Of a stretch of DNA of 64,000 nucleotides, positions 42,212-51,238 are shown piece by piece. The DNA comes from Bradyrhizobium sp. RD5-C2 (GTDB lineage Bacteria > Pseudomonadota > Alphaproteobacteria > Rhizobiales > Xanthobacteraceae). Under the pieces are notes generated by a model that had not been told where the DNA came from, did no database searches, and saw only the letters and a program-made list of their open reading frames with translations. The position numbers and the translations under genes were made by a program. Numbering within the stretch: position 1 is the first letter of the stretch; the number at the start of each line of letters is the position of its first letter. The stretch is taken from the NCBI RefSeq assembly GCF_019972155.1, contig NZ_BOVL01000001.1:62001-126000 (forward strand), in the 5' to 3' direction.

Positions 42212-43438
42212 ATGAAAAAACATACGCGGCGCGAGTTCGGCGCCACCGCATTGTCCGTGATCGCAGCGTCCGTGCTGCCTGCGCCGTTCGTCCGGGCCGC
42301 CGACAAGAAGTACGATCCGGGTTCGAGCGACACCGAGATCAAGCTCGGCCAGACCGTGCCGCATTCCGGCCCCGGCTCGCTCTACGGCGTGCTCGGCCGC
42401 GTCGGCGAAGCCTATTTCCAGATGCTGAACGACAAGGGCGGCATCAACGGCCGCAAGGTGAAATTCCTCACCATGGACGACGCCTACAGCGCGCCGAAAT
42501 GCGTCGAGGCGACGCGCCGCCTAGTCGAGCAGGAAGAGGTGCTGGCGCTCTATGGCTCGCTCGGCACCGCGCCGCAGACCGCCGTGCACAAATACCTCAA
42601 CTCCAAGGGGGTGCCGCAGCTGTTACTCAACACCGGCGCCTCGAAATGGAACGATCCGAAGAACAACAAGTGGACCATGGCGGGCCTGCCGCTCTATCCG
42701 ACCGAAGCCCGCATCCTTGCAAAACACGTCGTCAGCGTGAAGCCGAACGCCAAGATCGGCATCCTCTACCAGAACGACGATTTCGGCCGCGACTTCCTCG
42801 GCCCGTTCAAGAAGGTGCTGGCCGATGCCGGCGGCAAGGCACAGGTGATCATGGAGCAGACCTACGATCTCACCGATCCGACGGTCGATTCCCAGCTCAT
42901 CAATCTGTCGAAGTCGGGCGCCGACGTGTTCTACAACATCAGCACCGGCAAGGCGACGTCGCAGTCGATCCGCAAGGTAGCTGAGCTCGGCTGGAAGCCG
43001 CTGCAGCTGTTGTCGGCGGGCTCGACCGGTCGCTCGATCCTGAGCGCCGCGGGCCTCGAGAACGCCAAGGACATCGTCGCGATCCGCTACAACAAGGAAG
43101 TCGGCGTGCCCCGCTACGAGAAGGATGCCGATGTGGTCGCGTTCGAGGAGCTGCGCAAGAAGTACCTGCCGAACATCGATCCCGATAACACCATCGCCTT
43201 CGCCGGCTACGGCCAGGCGGCGACGATGGGCGAAATCTTGCGCCGCTGCGGCGACGATTTGACCCGCGCCAACGTGCTGAAGCACGCCACCACGCTGGCC
43301 GGCTTCCACTCGCCCTATTTCCTCGACGGCATCAATTACAGCTATACGCCCGACGACTACACGCCCATGAAGACGCTCTACGTCTCGATCTTCAACGGCA
43401 AGGACTGGGATCTCTTCGGCGAGCCGATGACGGAGTAG
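42212..43438 (+). CDS. ABC-type branched-chain amino-acid / amide solute-binding protein
   Basis: A 408-residue periplasmic binding protein of the LivJ-like type (Peripla_BP_6). The N-terminus KKHTRREFGATALSVIAAS has a twin-Arg-like RREF, suggesting Tat export. Typical parts: IKLGQTVPHSGPGSLYG, LNDKGGINGRKVKFLTMDDA and GILYQNDDFGRDF. No permease or ATPase gene is near, so it is an orphan that must share a transporter. GGGAGAG lies before the ATG. It sits within the split Lhr-Lig-Exo-Pe region but is unlikely to be related to DNA repair. Confidence 0.93.
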   Translation: MKKHTRREFGATALSVIAASVLPAPFVRAADKKYDPGSSDTEIKLGQTVPHSGPGSLYGVLGRVGEAYFQMLNDKGGINGRKVKFLTMDDAYSAPKCVEATRRLVEQEEVLALYGSLGTAPQTAVHKYLNSKGVPQLLLNTGASKWNDPKNNKWTMAGLPLYPTEARILAKHVVSVKPNAKIGILYQNDDFGRDFLGPFKKVLADAGGKAQVIMEQTYDLTDPTVDSQLINLSKSGADVFYNISTGKATSQSIRKVAELGWKPLQLLSAGSTGRSILSAAGLENAKDIVAIRYNKEVGVPRYEKDADVVAFEELRKKYLPNIDPDNTIAFAGYGQAATMGEILRRCGDDLTRANVLKHATTLAGFHSPYFLDGINYSYTPDDYTPMKTLYVSIFNGKDWDLFGEPMTE

Positions 43439-43476
43439 GGCGGGCGCTGCGGCTGCCTTCTGCGGATCTCTATCCC

Positions 43477-43560
43477 CGTCATTGCGAGCGAAGCGAAGCA
43501 ATCCATCTGTCCCCGCGGGGAAAGATGGATTGCTTCGTCGCTGTGCTCCTCGCAATGACT
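43477..43560. repeat. Palindromic repeat (GTCATTGCGAG family)
   Basis: CGTCATTGCGAGCGAAGCGA with AAGCAATCCATC pairs with GATGGATTGCTTCGTC and GAGGA/CTCGCAATGAC. A decayed half copy is at 16949-16985. It lies between the binding-protein and Lhr genes. Confidence 0.85.
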
Positions 43561-43656
43561 GCGGAGAGAGGGTCCACAGGCGCGGGGCGCGGCTGCTCTG
43601 TGCCACCTGCTGCCATTCTTGCGCCCCTCGACGAAACCCGCTGAACCACCTACCTC

Positions 43657-46278
43657 TTGGGCGTGTCGACGCTCGATCTCTTTTCCGTCCCGCCGTCGGA
43701 AACGGCCGATCTCTTGCCGCGCCGGTTTCGCGACTGGTTCGCCTCACGCGGCTGGTCGCCGCGCGAGCATCAGCTCGCGCTGCTGGCGAAGGCGCGCGAG
43801 GAGCGTTCCGCGCTGCTGATCGCGCCGACCGGCGCCGGCAAGACGCTGGCAGGGTTCCTGCCGACGCTGGTGGAGTTGGCGGGCGAACCGGGCGGCAGCA
43901 AACCGCTCCGGCAAGCGAGTGAGGCGGCTGTCGCAGCCGATCCGAGGCCAAAAGTCGTCTCCACCGGTCGCGGCGTTCGCCGCTCAAGCGGGCTGCACAC
44001 GCTCTACATCTCGCCGCTGAAAGCGCTCGCGGTCGATATCGCGCGCAATCTGGAGACGCCGGTGGCCGAGATGGGGCTGCCGATCAGGGTCGAGACCCGC
44101 ACCGGCGATACGCCGGTGTCGCGGCGGCAGCGGCAGCGGCGCTATCCGCCGGATATCCTGCTCACCACGCCGGAGCAGCTGGCGCTGCTGCTCGCCTCCG
44201 ACGACGCGCCGTTTCTGTTCTCTTCGCTGAAGCGCATCGTGCTCGACGAGTTGCATGCACTGGTCACCTCCAAGCGTGGTGACCTGCTGTCGCTCGGGCT
44301 TGCGCGGCTCTGGACCATTGCACCGCAGGCGCGCGCCATCGGTCTTTCGGCTACGGTGGCCGAGCCGGAACAACTTGCGCGTTTCCTGGTGCCGCAGCCG
44401 GGCGGTGAGAGCGTATCCGCCGACGTCGTGATCGCCGGCGGCGCCGCGCCGCCGGTGGTCGAGATGCTCGACACGCGGGAGCGGCTGCCATGGTCCGGCC
44501 ACAGCGCGCGCCACGCACTGCCCGAGGTCTATGAGCTGATCAATCGCAACAAGACCACGCTGGTGTTCGTGAACACCCGCAGCCAGGCCGAGATGCTGTT
44601 CCAGGATCTCTGGCGCATGAACGACGACGGGCTCGCGATCGCGCTGCATCACGGCTCGCTCGACGTCGCGCAGCGCCGCAAGGTCGAGGACGCGATGGCC
44701 GCCGGCCGGTTGCGCGGCGTGGTCTGCACCTCGTCGCTCGATCTCGGCGTCGACTGGGGCGATGTCGACCTCGTCATCAATATCGGCGCCCCAAAAGGCT
44801 CGTCGCGGCTGATGCAGCGGATCGGCCGCGCCAACCACCGCTTCGACGAGGCCTCGCGCGCCGTGCTGGTGCCGGCCAACCGGTTCGAGGTGCTGGAATG
44901 CCGCGTCGCGATCGACGCCATCGCCGAGAATGCGCAGGACACGCCACCCTTGCGCACCGGCGCGCTCGACGTGCTGGCCCAGCACGTGCTCGGCTGCGCC
45001 TGCGGCAAGCCCTTCCTGTCCGACGAACTCTACGATGAGGTCAGGACCGCGGCGCCCTACGCGTCGTTGGCGCGAACCGATTTCGATGACGTGGTCGACT
45101 TCGTCGCGACCGGTGGCTACGCGCTGAAGACCTATGAGCGTTTCGCGCGCATCAAGCAGGACAAGCAGGGCCGCTGGCGCGTCACCAATCCCAAGGTGCG
45201 GCAGAGCTACCGTCTCAATGTCGGCACCATCGTCGAGGAGACCATGCTGAAGGTGCGGCTGGTGCGCTCGCGCGCCGGCGGGAGCGGTTCGACCGGCGCG
45301 ATCGCCCGCGGCGGCCGGATGCTCGGCGAGATCGAGGAGGTCTTCATCGAGGGCCTGGTGCCGGCCGACACTTTTGTCTTTGGCGGTGAGGTGGTGCGCT
45401 ACGAGGCCTTGGTTGAAGACCAGGTCTATGTCTCTCGCGCCAATGACAAGGATGCAAAGGTGCCGTCCTACATGGGCGGCAAGTTTCCGCTGTCGACCTA
45501 TCTCGCCGAACGCGTCCGCAAACTGCTCGACAACAGCAGGGCCTGGAACGGATTGCCGGACCAGGTGCACGACTGGCTATCGCTGCAGCGAAAGTTCTCG
45601 CGGGTGCCCGCGGCGCGCGAGCTGCTGGTGGAAACCTTTCCGCGCGGCGGCAGCCATTATCTGGTCTGCTACCCCTTCGAGGGCCGGCTCGCGCACCAGA
45701 CGCTCGGCATGCTGCTGACGCGCCGGCTGGAACGCGGCCGCGCCCGTCCGCTCGGCTTCGTCGCCAATGAATATGCGCTCGCGGTCTGGGGCGTCGGCGA
45801 TCTCTCCTTCATGATCCGGCATGGCAAGCTCGATCTCAACGCGTTGTTCGACCCCGACATGCTGGGCGACGATCTCGAGGCATGGCTCGCGGAATCCGCG
45901 CTGATGAAGCGCACCTTCCGCAACTGCGCCATCATCTCGGGGCTGATCGCGCGCCGCTTCACCGACGAGGAGAAGTCGCGCCGCCAAGTGCTGTTCTCGA
46001 CCGATTTGATCTACGACGTGCTGCGCAAGCACCAGGCCGACCACGTGCTGCTGCGCGCCGCGCGCGGCGATGCCGCCACGGGATTGCTCGATCTCCGCCG
46101 CCTCAGTGACATGCTTTCGCGCATCCACGGCCGAATCACCCACAAGGACCTCGACCACGTTTCTCCGCTTGCCGTGCCCGCGCTGCTGGAAATCGGCCGC
46201 GAGTCAGTTTATGGCGAAGCATCCGACGAGCTTCTGGCCGAGGCGGCCGAGGAACTCGTGCGGGAGGCGACGACATAA
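43657..46278 (+). CDS. Ligase-associated DEXH-box DNA helicase (Lhr-Core-like)
   Basis: An 873-residue SF2 helicase. Walker A is LLIAPTGAGKTLAGFLP, motif II is VLDELHAL (DEXH form DELH), motif III GLSATVAEPEQL, and motif VI is MQRIGRANHR. The C-terminal half carries the Lhr winged-helix and core-specific domains (VRLVRSRAGG, FVFGGEVVRYEAL). It is the helicase of the Lhr-Lig-Exo-Pe repair set and probably a 3'-5' DNA translocase. The start is TTG (43657) or GTG two codons later; neither has a strong ribosome site. PdeM follows after 15 nt. Confidence 0.95.
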   Translation: MGVSTLDLFSVPPSETADLLPRRFRDWFASRGWSPREHQLALLAKAREERSALLIAPTGAGKTLAGFLPTLVELAGEPGGSKPLRQASEAAVAADPRPKVVSTGRGVRRSSGLHTLYISPLKALAVDIARNLETPVAEMGLPIRVETRTGDTPVSRRQRQRRYPPDILLTTPEQLALLLASDDAPFLFSSLKRIVLDELHALVTSKRGDLLSLGLARLWTIAPQARAIGLSATVAEPEQLARFLVPQPGGESVSADVVIAGGAAPPVVEMLDTRERLPWSGHSARHALPEVYELINRNKTTLVFVNTRSQAEMLFQDLWRMNDDGLAIALHHGSLDVAQRRKVEDAMAAGRLRGVVCTSSLDLGVDWGDVDLVINIGAPKGSSRLMQRIGRANHRFDEASRAVLVPANRFEVLECRVAIDAIAENAQDTPPLRTGALDVLAQHVLGCACGKPFLSDELYDEVRTAAPYASLARTDFDDVVDFVATGGYALKTYERFARIKQDKQGRWRVTNPKVRQSYRLNVGTIVEETMLKVRLVRSRAGGSGSTGAIARGGRMLGEIEEVFIEGLVPADTFVFGGEVVRYEALVEDQVYVSRANDKDAKVPSYMGGKFPLSTYLAERVRKLLDNSRAWNGLPDQVHDWLSLQRKFSRVPAARELLVETFPRGGSHYLVCYPFEGRLAHQTLGMLLTRRLERGRARPLGFVANEYALAVWGVGDLSFMIRHGKLDLNALFDPDMLGDDLEAWLAESALMKRTFRNCAIISGLIARRFTDEEKSRRQVLFSTDLIYDVLRKHQADHVLLRAARGDAATGLLDLRRLSDMLSRIHGRITHKDLDHVSPLAVPALLEIGRESVYGEASDELLAEAAEELVREATT

Positions 46279-46293
46279 CTCTGGGGGCAGGAC

Positions 46294-47004
46294 GTGACGG
46301 CAAGCGCGCTAGCTTTGCGAGACGGTGACGAGATGCGCGTTTCGACGGTCACGGTGGCGGATGTCGGCTTCGTGGCTGATTGCTCCGGTGCGCTGTTCTG
46401 GGAAGAACGGAGCCTGCTCGTGGTGTCCGACCTGCATCTGGAAAAAGGCTCGAGCTTTGCTGCCCGCGGCGTGCTGCTGCCGCCTTACGACACGGTGGCG
46501 ACGTTGAGCCGGCTTGCCGCCGTGATCGCGCGGCACGATCCGCGGCAGGTGATAGCGCTCGGCGACAGCTTCCACGACCGCGATGCGCATGCGCGCCTGT
46601 CGGAGCCGGATCGCGAGGCGCTCACGGCACTGCAAGTGCGGCGCAACTGGATCTGGATCTCGGGCAATCACGATCCGGCGCTACCGCCCAGTCTCGGCGG
46701 CGTGGTCGCGACCGAGGTTGCGATCGGCCCGATCGTGTTCCGCCATGAGCCGACCGGCGCTGCCGGCGAGATCGCCGGCCACCTTCACCCGAAGGCGCGG
46801 GTGCCGACCCGCGGCCGCTCGATCGAGCGCCGTTGTTTCGCCTCCGACGGCGAGCGCGCGGTGATGCCGGCTTTCGGTGCCTACACCGGCGGCCTGAGCA
46901 TCCGCGATGCCGCGTTCGCGCGGATCTTCGGATCGCCGGGTTTCATGGCCCATGTGCTCGGCGACAACCGCGTCCATGCGTTTGCGGCGACGCGGTGTTA
47001 TTGA
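46294..47004 (+). CDS. pdeM: Ligase-associated metallophosphoesterase PdeM
   Basis: A 236-residue calcineurin-like phosphoesterase. All metal motifs are present: SDLHLEKG, GDSFHDRD, SGNHDPALP, and AGHLHPKARV. It matches the 'ligase-associated DNA damage response endonuclease PdeM', the Pe component of the cassette, a Mn-dependent phosphodiesterase. The start is GTG with GGGGGCAGG upstream, 15 nt after Lhr, so the two are one transcript. Confidence 0.94.
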   Translation: MTASALALRDGDEMRVSTVTVADVGFVADCSGALFWEERSLLVVSDLHLEKGSSFAARGVLLPPYDTVATLSRLAAVIARHDPRQVIALGDSFHDRDAHARLSEPDREALTALQVRRNWIWISGNHDPALPPSLGGVVATEVAIGPIVFRHEPTGAAGEIAGHLHPKARVPTRGRSIERRCFASDGERAVMPAFGAYTGGLSIRDAAFARIFGSPGFMAHVLGDNRVHAFAATRCY

Positions 47005-47012
47005 CGATCACC

Positions 47013-47188
47013 TTCACCCTCCCCTGGAGGGGGAGGGTCGACTCACATTGCGTGCAGCGAAATGTGAGTCGGGGTGGGGTGAAGGTCTATCCTCATTCGA
47101 CACTGCCTGTGCGGAGAGATCACCCCACCTCGGTTCGCATTCCGCTACGCTGCATGCGCACCGATCCTCCCCCTCCAGGGGAGGATAA
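47013..47188. repeat. Bipartite palindromic repeat, copy 2
   Basis: Same plan as 41890-42063: ACCCTCCCCTGGAGGGGGAGG at one end, CCCCCTCCAGGGGAGG at the other, with GGGGTGGGGTGA and TCACCCCACCTC inside. It begins 8 nt after the PdeM stop, between convergent genes. Confidence 0.88.
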
Positions 47189-47192
47189 AAGT

Positions 47193-48056
47193 TCACGCCG
47201 CCTTCGCCTGCACGCTCTCGCAATACTCCGCCAGCCGATCCGCCAGCCGCAGCGTTGCGGGGCTGGCTTCGGGGGCGGCGATGAGGGCGACTTCGGTGCG
47301 CTCGATCGGGGCAAAGCCGTCTTTTGCCGTCAGTACGCGATGCTCGGCCTGGATCGACATCTCGGACAGGATGCTTAAGCCCAGACCCGCGGCGACCGCG
47401 GCCTGGATGCCGGCGAGGCTGGAGGAGGTGTAGGCCATGTGCCAGTTGCGGCCGGCGCGCTCCAGCGCATGGATGGCATGGGCGCGATAGAGGCAGCCTG
47501 AGCCGAAGCCGATCAGCGGCACCGAACCGGTCGTCGTGTCGCGTGGATGGCTCTTGCTGGTGACCCAGTGCACCCGTTCCGGCCACACCGCGATGCCGCC
47601 CTTCTCGCTGGCTGCGCGCTTGATCAGCGCGAGGTCGAGATCGCCGCGCTCCAGGTCGCGGTACAGGAACAGGCTCTGGCCCGAGCGCACGTCGAGCCGC
47701 AGAGTCGGATGGCTGCGCGCGAAGGTCGCGAGCAATCTCGTCAGCCGGTAGGCGGCAAAATCCTCGGTGATGCCGATCCGGATCGCGCCTTCGCTGCCGG
47801 GGCGCGAGAGCACGTCGCGAGCTTCTTCCGCGAGTGACAGCAGCCGCCGCGCATAGGTCAGCAGCCGCTCGCCGGCCTCCGTCGGGGTGACGTCCTTGCC
47901 GCTGCGGATCAGGAGCGGCTGGCCGACATCCTCCTCCAGACGCTTGATCTGCTGGCTCACCGTCGATTGCGTGCGGTGGACGCGCTCTCCGGCGCGGGTG
48001 AAGCCGCCGGCATCGACCACCGAGACGAAACTGCGCAGGAGCTCCAGGTCGAGCAT
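47193..48056 (-). CDS. LysR-family transcriptional regulator
   Basis: A 287-residue LysR regulator: N-terminal HTH in SFVSVVDAGGFTRAGERVHR and TQSTVSQQIKRLEEDVGQ, then an effector-binding domain. GGAGG precedes ATG at 48056. It is divergent from an EamA transporter gene, with an ATTT-N7-AAAT dyad (48097-48111) between, so it probably controls the EamA-MBL pair. Effector unknown. Confidence 0.93.
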   Translation of the reverse strand: MLDLELLRSFVSVVDAGGFTRAGERVHRTQSTVSQQIKRLEEDVGQPLLIRSGKDVTPTEAGERLLTYARRLLSLAEEARDVLSRPGSEGAIRIGITEDFAAYRLTRLLATFARSHPTLRLDVRSGQSLFLYRDLERGDLDLALIKRAASEKGGIAVWPERVHWVTSKSHPRDTTTGSVPLIGFGSGCLYRAHAIHALERAGRNWHMAYTSSSLAGIQAAVAAGLGLSILSEMSIQAEHRVLTAKDGFAPIERTEVALIAAPEASPATLRLADRLAEYCESVQAKAA

Positions 48057-48096
48057 CGCAGCCTCCATTCATAAATCCACTGAAGACCAGTCTATC

Positions 48097-48111
48097 ATTT
48101 AATTTCCAAAT
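48097..48111. promoter_or_regulatory. LysR-type T-N11-A dyad
   Basis: ATTT-AATTTCC-AAAT in the 95-nt space between LysR and EamA genes; the AT-rich form with T-N11-A is the usual LysR box. Confidence 0.45.
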
Positions 48112-48151
48112 ATCAAGGTGCGGGCCTAGACCAGGGGCAGAGGAGAACCCC

Positions 48152-49078
48152 ATGTCTATTGCCCCCGCTGTCGCGATGTCCCGCACCCGCTTCAACACCC
48201 TGCCGCTGTTGATCGCCCTGTTCTGCCTGCTCTGGAGCTACGCCTTTGTCGCCGGCAAGATCGGCGTCACCGATTGTCCGCCGCTGATCCTGCTCGCCGC
48301 GCGGTTTTCGCTCGCCGGCGTCCTGATCCTCGGCATCTCCATGCTGCGCCGGGATCAATGGGACCTCACCTGGCGCGACGCCGCGGTGTTCGCCGTGATC
48401 GGCGTCGCCAACAACGCCCTCTACCTCGGCCTCGGCTATACCGGCCTGAAGACGGTCTCGGCCGGCCTCGGCGCGCTGATCGTCTCGGCCAACCCGGTCT
48501 TCACCGCCATGCTGGCGGCGATGTTCCTCGGCGAGAGCATGACCCTGCGCAAGGTGATTGGTCTCCTGCTCGGCATCGCCGGCGTCGCCTTCATCGTCTG
48601 GCATCGCCTCAAGGTCGGCACCGACAGCCCGCACGGCATCCTGTTCACATTGGCCTCGCTCGCCTCGATCGTCGCCGGCACCATGTTGTTCAAGTTGCTG
48701 GCGCCGAAGGGCAGCCTGTGGATCGGCAACGGCATCCAGAACATCGCCGGCGGCCTTGCGGTGATGCCGTTCGCCTTCACGCTCTCGAACGTCGGCGACA
48801 TCGTACCCAGCATGCGGCTTGCCGGAGCCTTCGCCTTCCTCGTGCTCGGCGGTTCGATCCTCGCCTATCTGCTCTGGTTTCATCTCCTGAAAGTGTGTGG
48901 CGCGACCGCCGCGAGCGCTTATCACTTCCTGATGCCGCCGCTCGGCATGCTGTTCGCCTATCTCGTGCTCGGCGAGCATGTCGAATTTCGCGATCTGCTC
49001 GGGATCGTTCCGGTCGCGCTCGGCATTTACCTGGTGACCCGCCCCGCGGCGGCTTCGCCCAAGAGGAGTGTAACGTGA
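48152..49078 (+). CDS. EamA/DMT-family transporter
   Basis: A 308-residue drug/metabolite transporter with ten membrane segments and two EamA repeats, including LFCLLWSYAFVAGKIGV, ALYLGLGYTGLKTVSAGLGA and LLGIAGVAFIVW. It probably exports a small metabolite. GGAGAA precedes the ATG. The stop overlaps the GTG of the MBL gene (GTGA), so both are coupled. Confidence 0.93.
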   Translation: MSIAPAVAMSRTRFNTLPLLIALFCLLWSYAFVAGKIGVTDCPPLILLAARFSLAGVLILGISMLRRDQWDLTWRDAAVFAVIGVANNALYLGLGYTGLKTVSAGLGALIVSANPVFTAMLAAMFLGESMTLRKVIGLLLGIAGVAFIVWHRLKVGTDSPHGILFTLASLASIVAGTMLFKLLAPKGSLWIGNGIQNIAGGLAVMPFAFTLSNVGDIVPSMRLAGAFAFLVLGGSILAYLLWFHLLKVCGATAASAYHFLMPPLGMLFAYLVLGEHVEFRDLLGIVPVALGIYLVTRPAAASPKRSVT

Positions 49079-49839
49079 GCATCACCATCACCCTGATCGG
49101 GGGCCCGACCGCCCTGATCGAGATCGACGGGTTCCGCCTGCTCACCGATCCGACCTTCGATGCACCCGGCGACTATCAATTGCCGCACGTGAAACTGGAG
49201 AAGCTGACGGGACCCGCGCTCAGCGCGGGTGACGTCGGCGAGATCGATGCGGTGCTGCTGAGCCATGACCAGCATTCCGACAATCTCGACCATTCCGGCC
49301 GGGATTTCCTTAAAAGTTCGAAGCGCGTGCTGACGACGGAGGCCGGCGCCAAACGGCTCGGCGGCAATGCCGAGAGTTTTGCGCCGTGGGCCACGACCAC
49401 ACTGACGAAGGGCGGCCGGACGCTCACCGTCACCGCGACGCCGGCGCGGCACGGGCCCGCGGGCATCGAGCCGTTGTCCGGCGACGTCATCGGCTTCGTC
49501 CTGGAACCGGCGAAGCCCGGCCGTCCGGTCTATGTCAGCGGCGACACCACCTGGTTCGACGGCGTCGCCGAGGTCGCGCGGCGCTTTGCCTGCGGCGTGG
49601 TGCTGCCGTTCGCGGGCGCGGCGCAAACCCGCGGGCCGTTCCATCTCACCATGGACACCAACGACACGATCGAGACCGCGCGCGCCTTTGCGGACGCGGT
49701 CATCGTCCCCGTTCATACCGACGGCTGGGCGCATTTCCGGCAGAACGCGGCTGACCTGCGTGCGAGTTTCGATACGCTCGGTTTCGGCCGCCGTCTGCGC
49801 ATCCTCGAACCCGGCATCGCCACGGTCATCGAGGGTTAG
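49075..49839 (+). CDS. MBL-fold metal-dependent hydrolase (UlaG-like)
   Basis: A 254-residue MBL-fold protein. The metal motif is unusual, SHDQHSDNLD, with additional ligands in TPARHGPAG and VSGDTTWFDG, as in UlaG-like lactonases and hydrolases. GTG start with GAGGAG upstream, overlapping the EamA stop. The pairing suggests hydrolysis and export of the same compound, which is inference. Confidence 0.88.
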   Translation: MSITITLIGGPTALIEIDGFRLLTDPTFDAPGDYQLPHVKLEKLTGPALSAGDVGEIDAVLLSHDQHSDNLDHSGRDFLKSSKRVLTTEAGAKRLGGNAESFAPWATTTLTKGGRTLTVTATPARHGPAGIEPLSGDVIGFVLEPAKPGRPVYVSGDTTWFDGVAEVARRFACGVVLPFAGAAQTRGPFHLTMDTNDTIETARAFADAVIVPVHTDGWAHFRQNAADLRASFDTLGFGRRLRILEPGIATVIEG

Positions 49840-49850
49840 GTTTCATCCCA

Positions 49851-49876
49851 GGAACCTTGGCGGTATCCGGCCCGTT
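49851..49876 (+). promoter_or_regulatory. EcfG-type general stress promoter before the NRAMP-like gene
   Basis: GGAAC (49851-49855), 17 nt, then CGTT (49873-49876). The ATG at 49898 is 21 nt downstream. Exact match to GGAAC-N16/17-CGTT. Confidence 0.72.
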
Positions 49877-49897
49877 GTCAGGCGGCTGGAACCGGAC

Positions 49898-51229
49898 ATG
49901 ACGCCGCAAGAGACGATCTCGCGACACGACAAAGACGGAGATGGGTCGGCGGGGAAGCCGCGGCGTGAGCCGTTCAGCTTCAACCGCGTCGTGAAGTCGC
50001 TCGGCCCCGGCCTGATCACCGGCGCCTCCGACGATGATCCGTCTGGCATCGGCACCTACAGCCAGGCCGGCGCACAACTCGGCTACGGCATCGGCTGGAC
50101 CATGCTGCTGACCTTCCCGCTGATGACCGCGATCCAGGAGATCTCCGCGCGGGTCGGCCGTGTCACCGGGCACGGCATCGCGGGCAACGTCTGCAAGCAT
50201 TATCCCGGCTGGCTGCTGATCATCGTGGTGACGCTGCTGTTCATCGCCAACACCGTCAACATCGCCGCCGACCTGTCAGCCATGGCGGACGCGACCAAGC
50301 TCCTGATCGGCGGTCCGGCCATCCTCTATGTCGTGCTGTTCGGCGTGACCTCGGTCGCCGCCCAGATCTTCATGAACTATCGGCGCTACGTCGCCGTCCT
50401 GAAATGGCTGACGCTTAGCCTGTTCGCCTATGTCGCGGCGCTCGCCTTTGCCAAGGTGTCATGGATGCAGGCGCTGGCCGGCGTGCTCGTTCCGCGCCTG
50501 ACCTGGAGCTCCGATTATTTCACCACCATCGTGGCGATCTTCGGCACAACCATCTCGCCCTATCTGTTCTTCTGGCAGGCCTCGCAGGAGGCGGAGGAGC
50601 AGCGGGTCGACGTCACCAAGCATCCGTTGATCGAGAAAGCTTACGGCGTACGGAAGGAATTTTCCCGCATTCGTGCCGACACCATCACCGGCATGGCGTT
50701 CTCCAACCTGATCGCGCTGTCGATCATCGTCACCGCCGCCGCATCGCTGCACGCCGCCGGCAAGACCGATATCCAGACCTCGGCGCAGGCCGCCGAAGCG
50801 TTGCGCCCGATCGCCGGGCCGTTTGCCGAGGTGATCTTCGCACTCGGCATCGTCGGCACGGGCCTGCTGGCGATCCCGGTGCTCGCAGGCGCGACGGCGT
50901 ATGCCGTCGGCGAGGGCCGGCGATGGCCGGTCGGACTGGCACGCAAGCCGAAGGAGGCGATGGCGTTCTATTCGGTGCTGGCGCTGTCGGGCGGCATCGG
51001 CATCGCGCTCAACTTCACCCCGATCGATCCGATCTCGGCGCTGTACTGGAGCGCGGTCGTCAACGGCGTGCTTGCCGTGCCCGTGATGGTGCTGCTGATG
51101 GTCATGGCCCGCCACAAGGAGGTGATGGGACGCTTCGTGATCGGCGGGTGGCTCTACTGGCTCGGCTGGCTCTCGACCGCGGCGATGGCGCTCAGCGTGA
51201 TCGCGATGGGGGTCGGGGTGCTTGTTTGA
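49898..51229 (+). CDS. NRAMP-family transporter with divergent metal-site motifs
   Basis: A 443-residue membrane protein of the NRAMP superfamily, about 11 helices. Where canonical NRAMPs have DPGN in TM1 this one has DDPSGIGTY, and TM6 has TTISPYLFFWQ instead of an MPH-type motif, so Mn/Fe transport cannot be assumed; related divergent clades differ in substrate. The N-terminus is charged (1-35). The start at 49898 agrees with the EcfG-type promoter 21 nt upstream, so it is probably induced in the general stress response. Confidence 0.9.
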   Translation: MTPQETISRHDKDGDGSAGKPRREPFSFNRVVKSLGPGLITGASDDDPSGIGTYSQAGAQLGYGIGWTMLLTFPLMTAIQEISARVGRVTGHGIAGNVCKHYPGWLLIIVVTLLFIANTVNIAADLSAMADATKLLIGGPAILYVVLFGVTSVAAQIFMNYRRYVAVLKWLTLSLFAYVAALAFAKVSWMQALAGVLVPRLTWSSDYFTTIVAIFGTTISPYLFFWQASQEAEEQRVDVTKHPLIEKAYGVRKEFSRIRADTITGMAFSNLIALSIIVTAAASLHAAGKTDIQTSAQAAEALRPIAGPFAEVIFALGIVGTGLLAIPVLAGATAYAVGEGRRWPVGLARKPKEAMAFYSVLALSGGIGIALNFTPIDPISALYWSAVVNGVLAVPVMVLLMVMARHKEVMGRFVIGGWLYWLGWLSTAAMALSVIAMGVGVLV

Positions 51230-51238
51230 TCATTGCGG

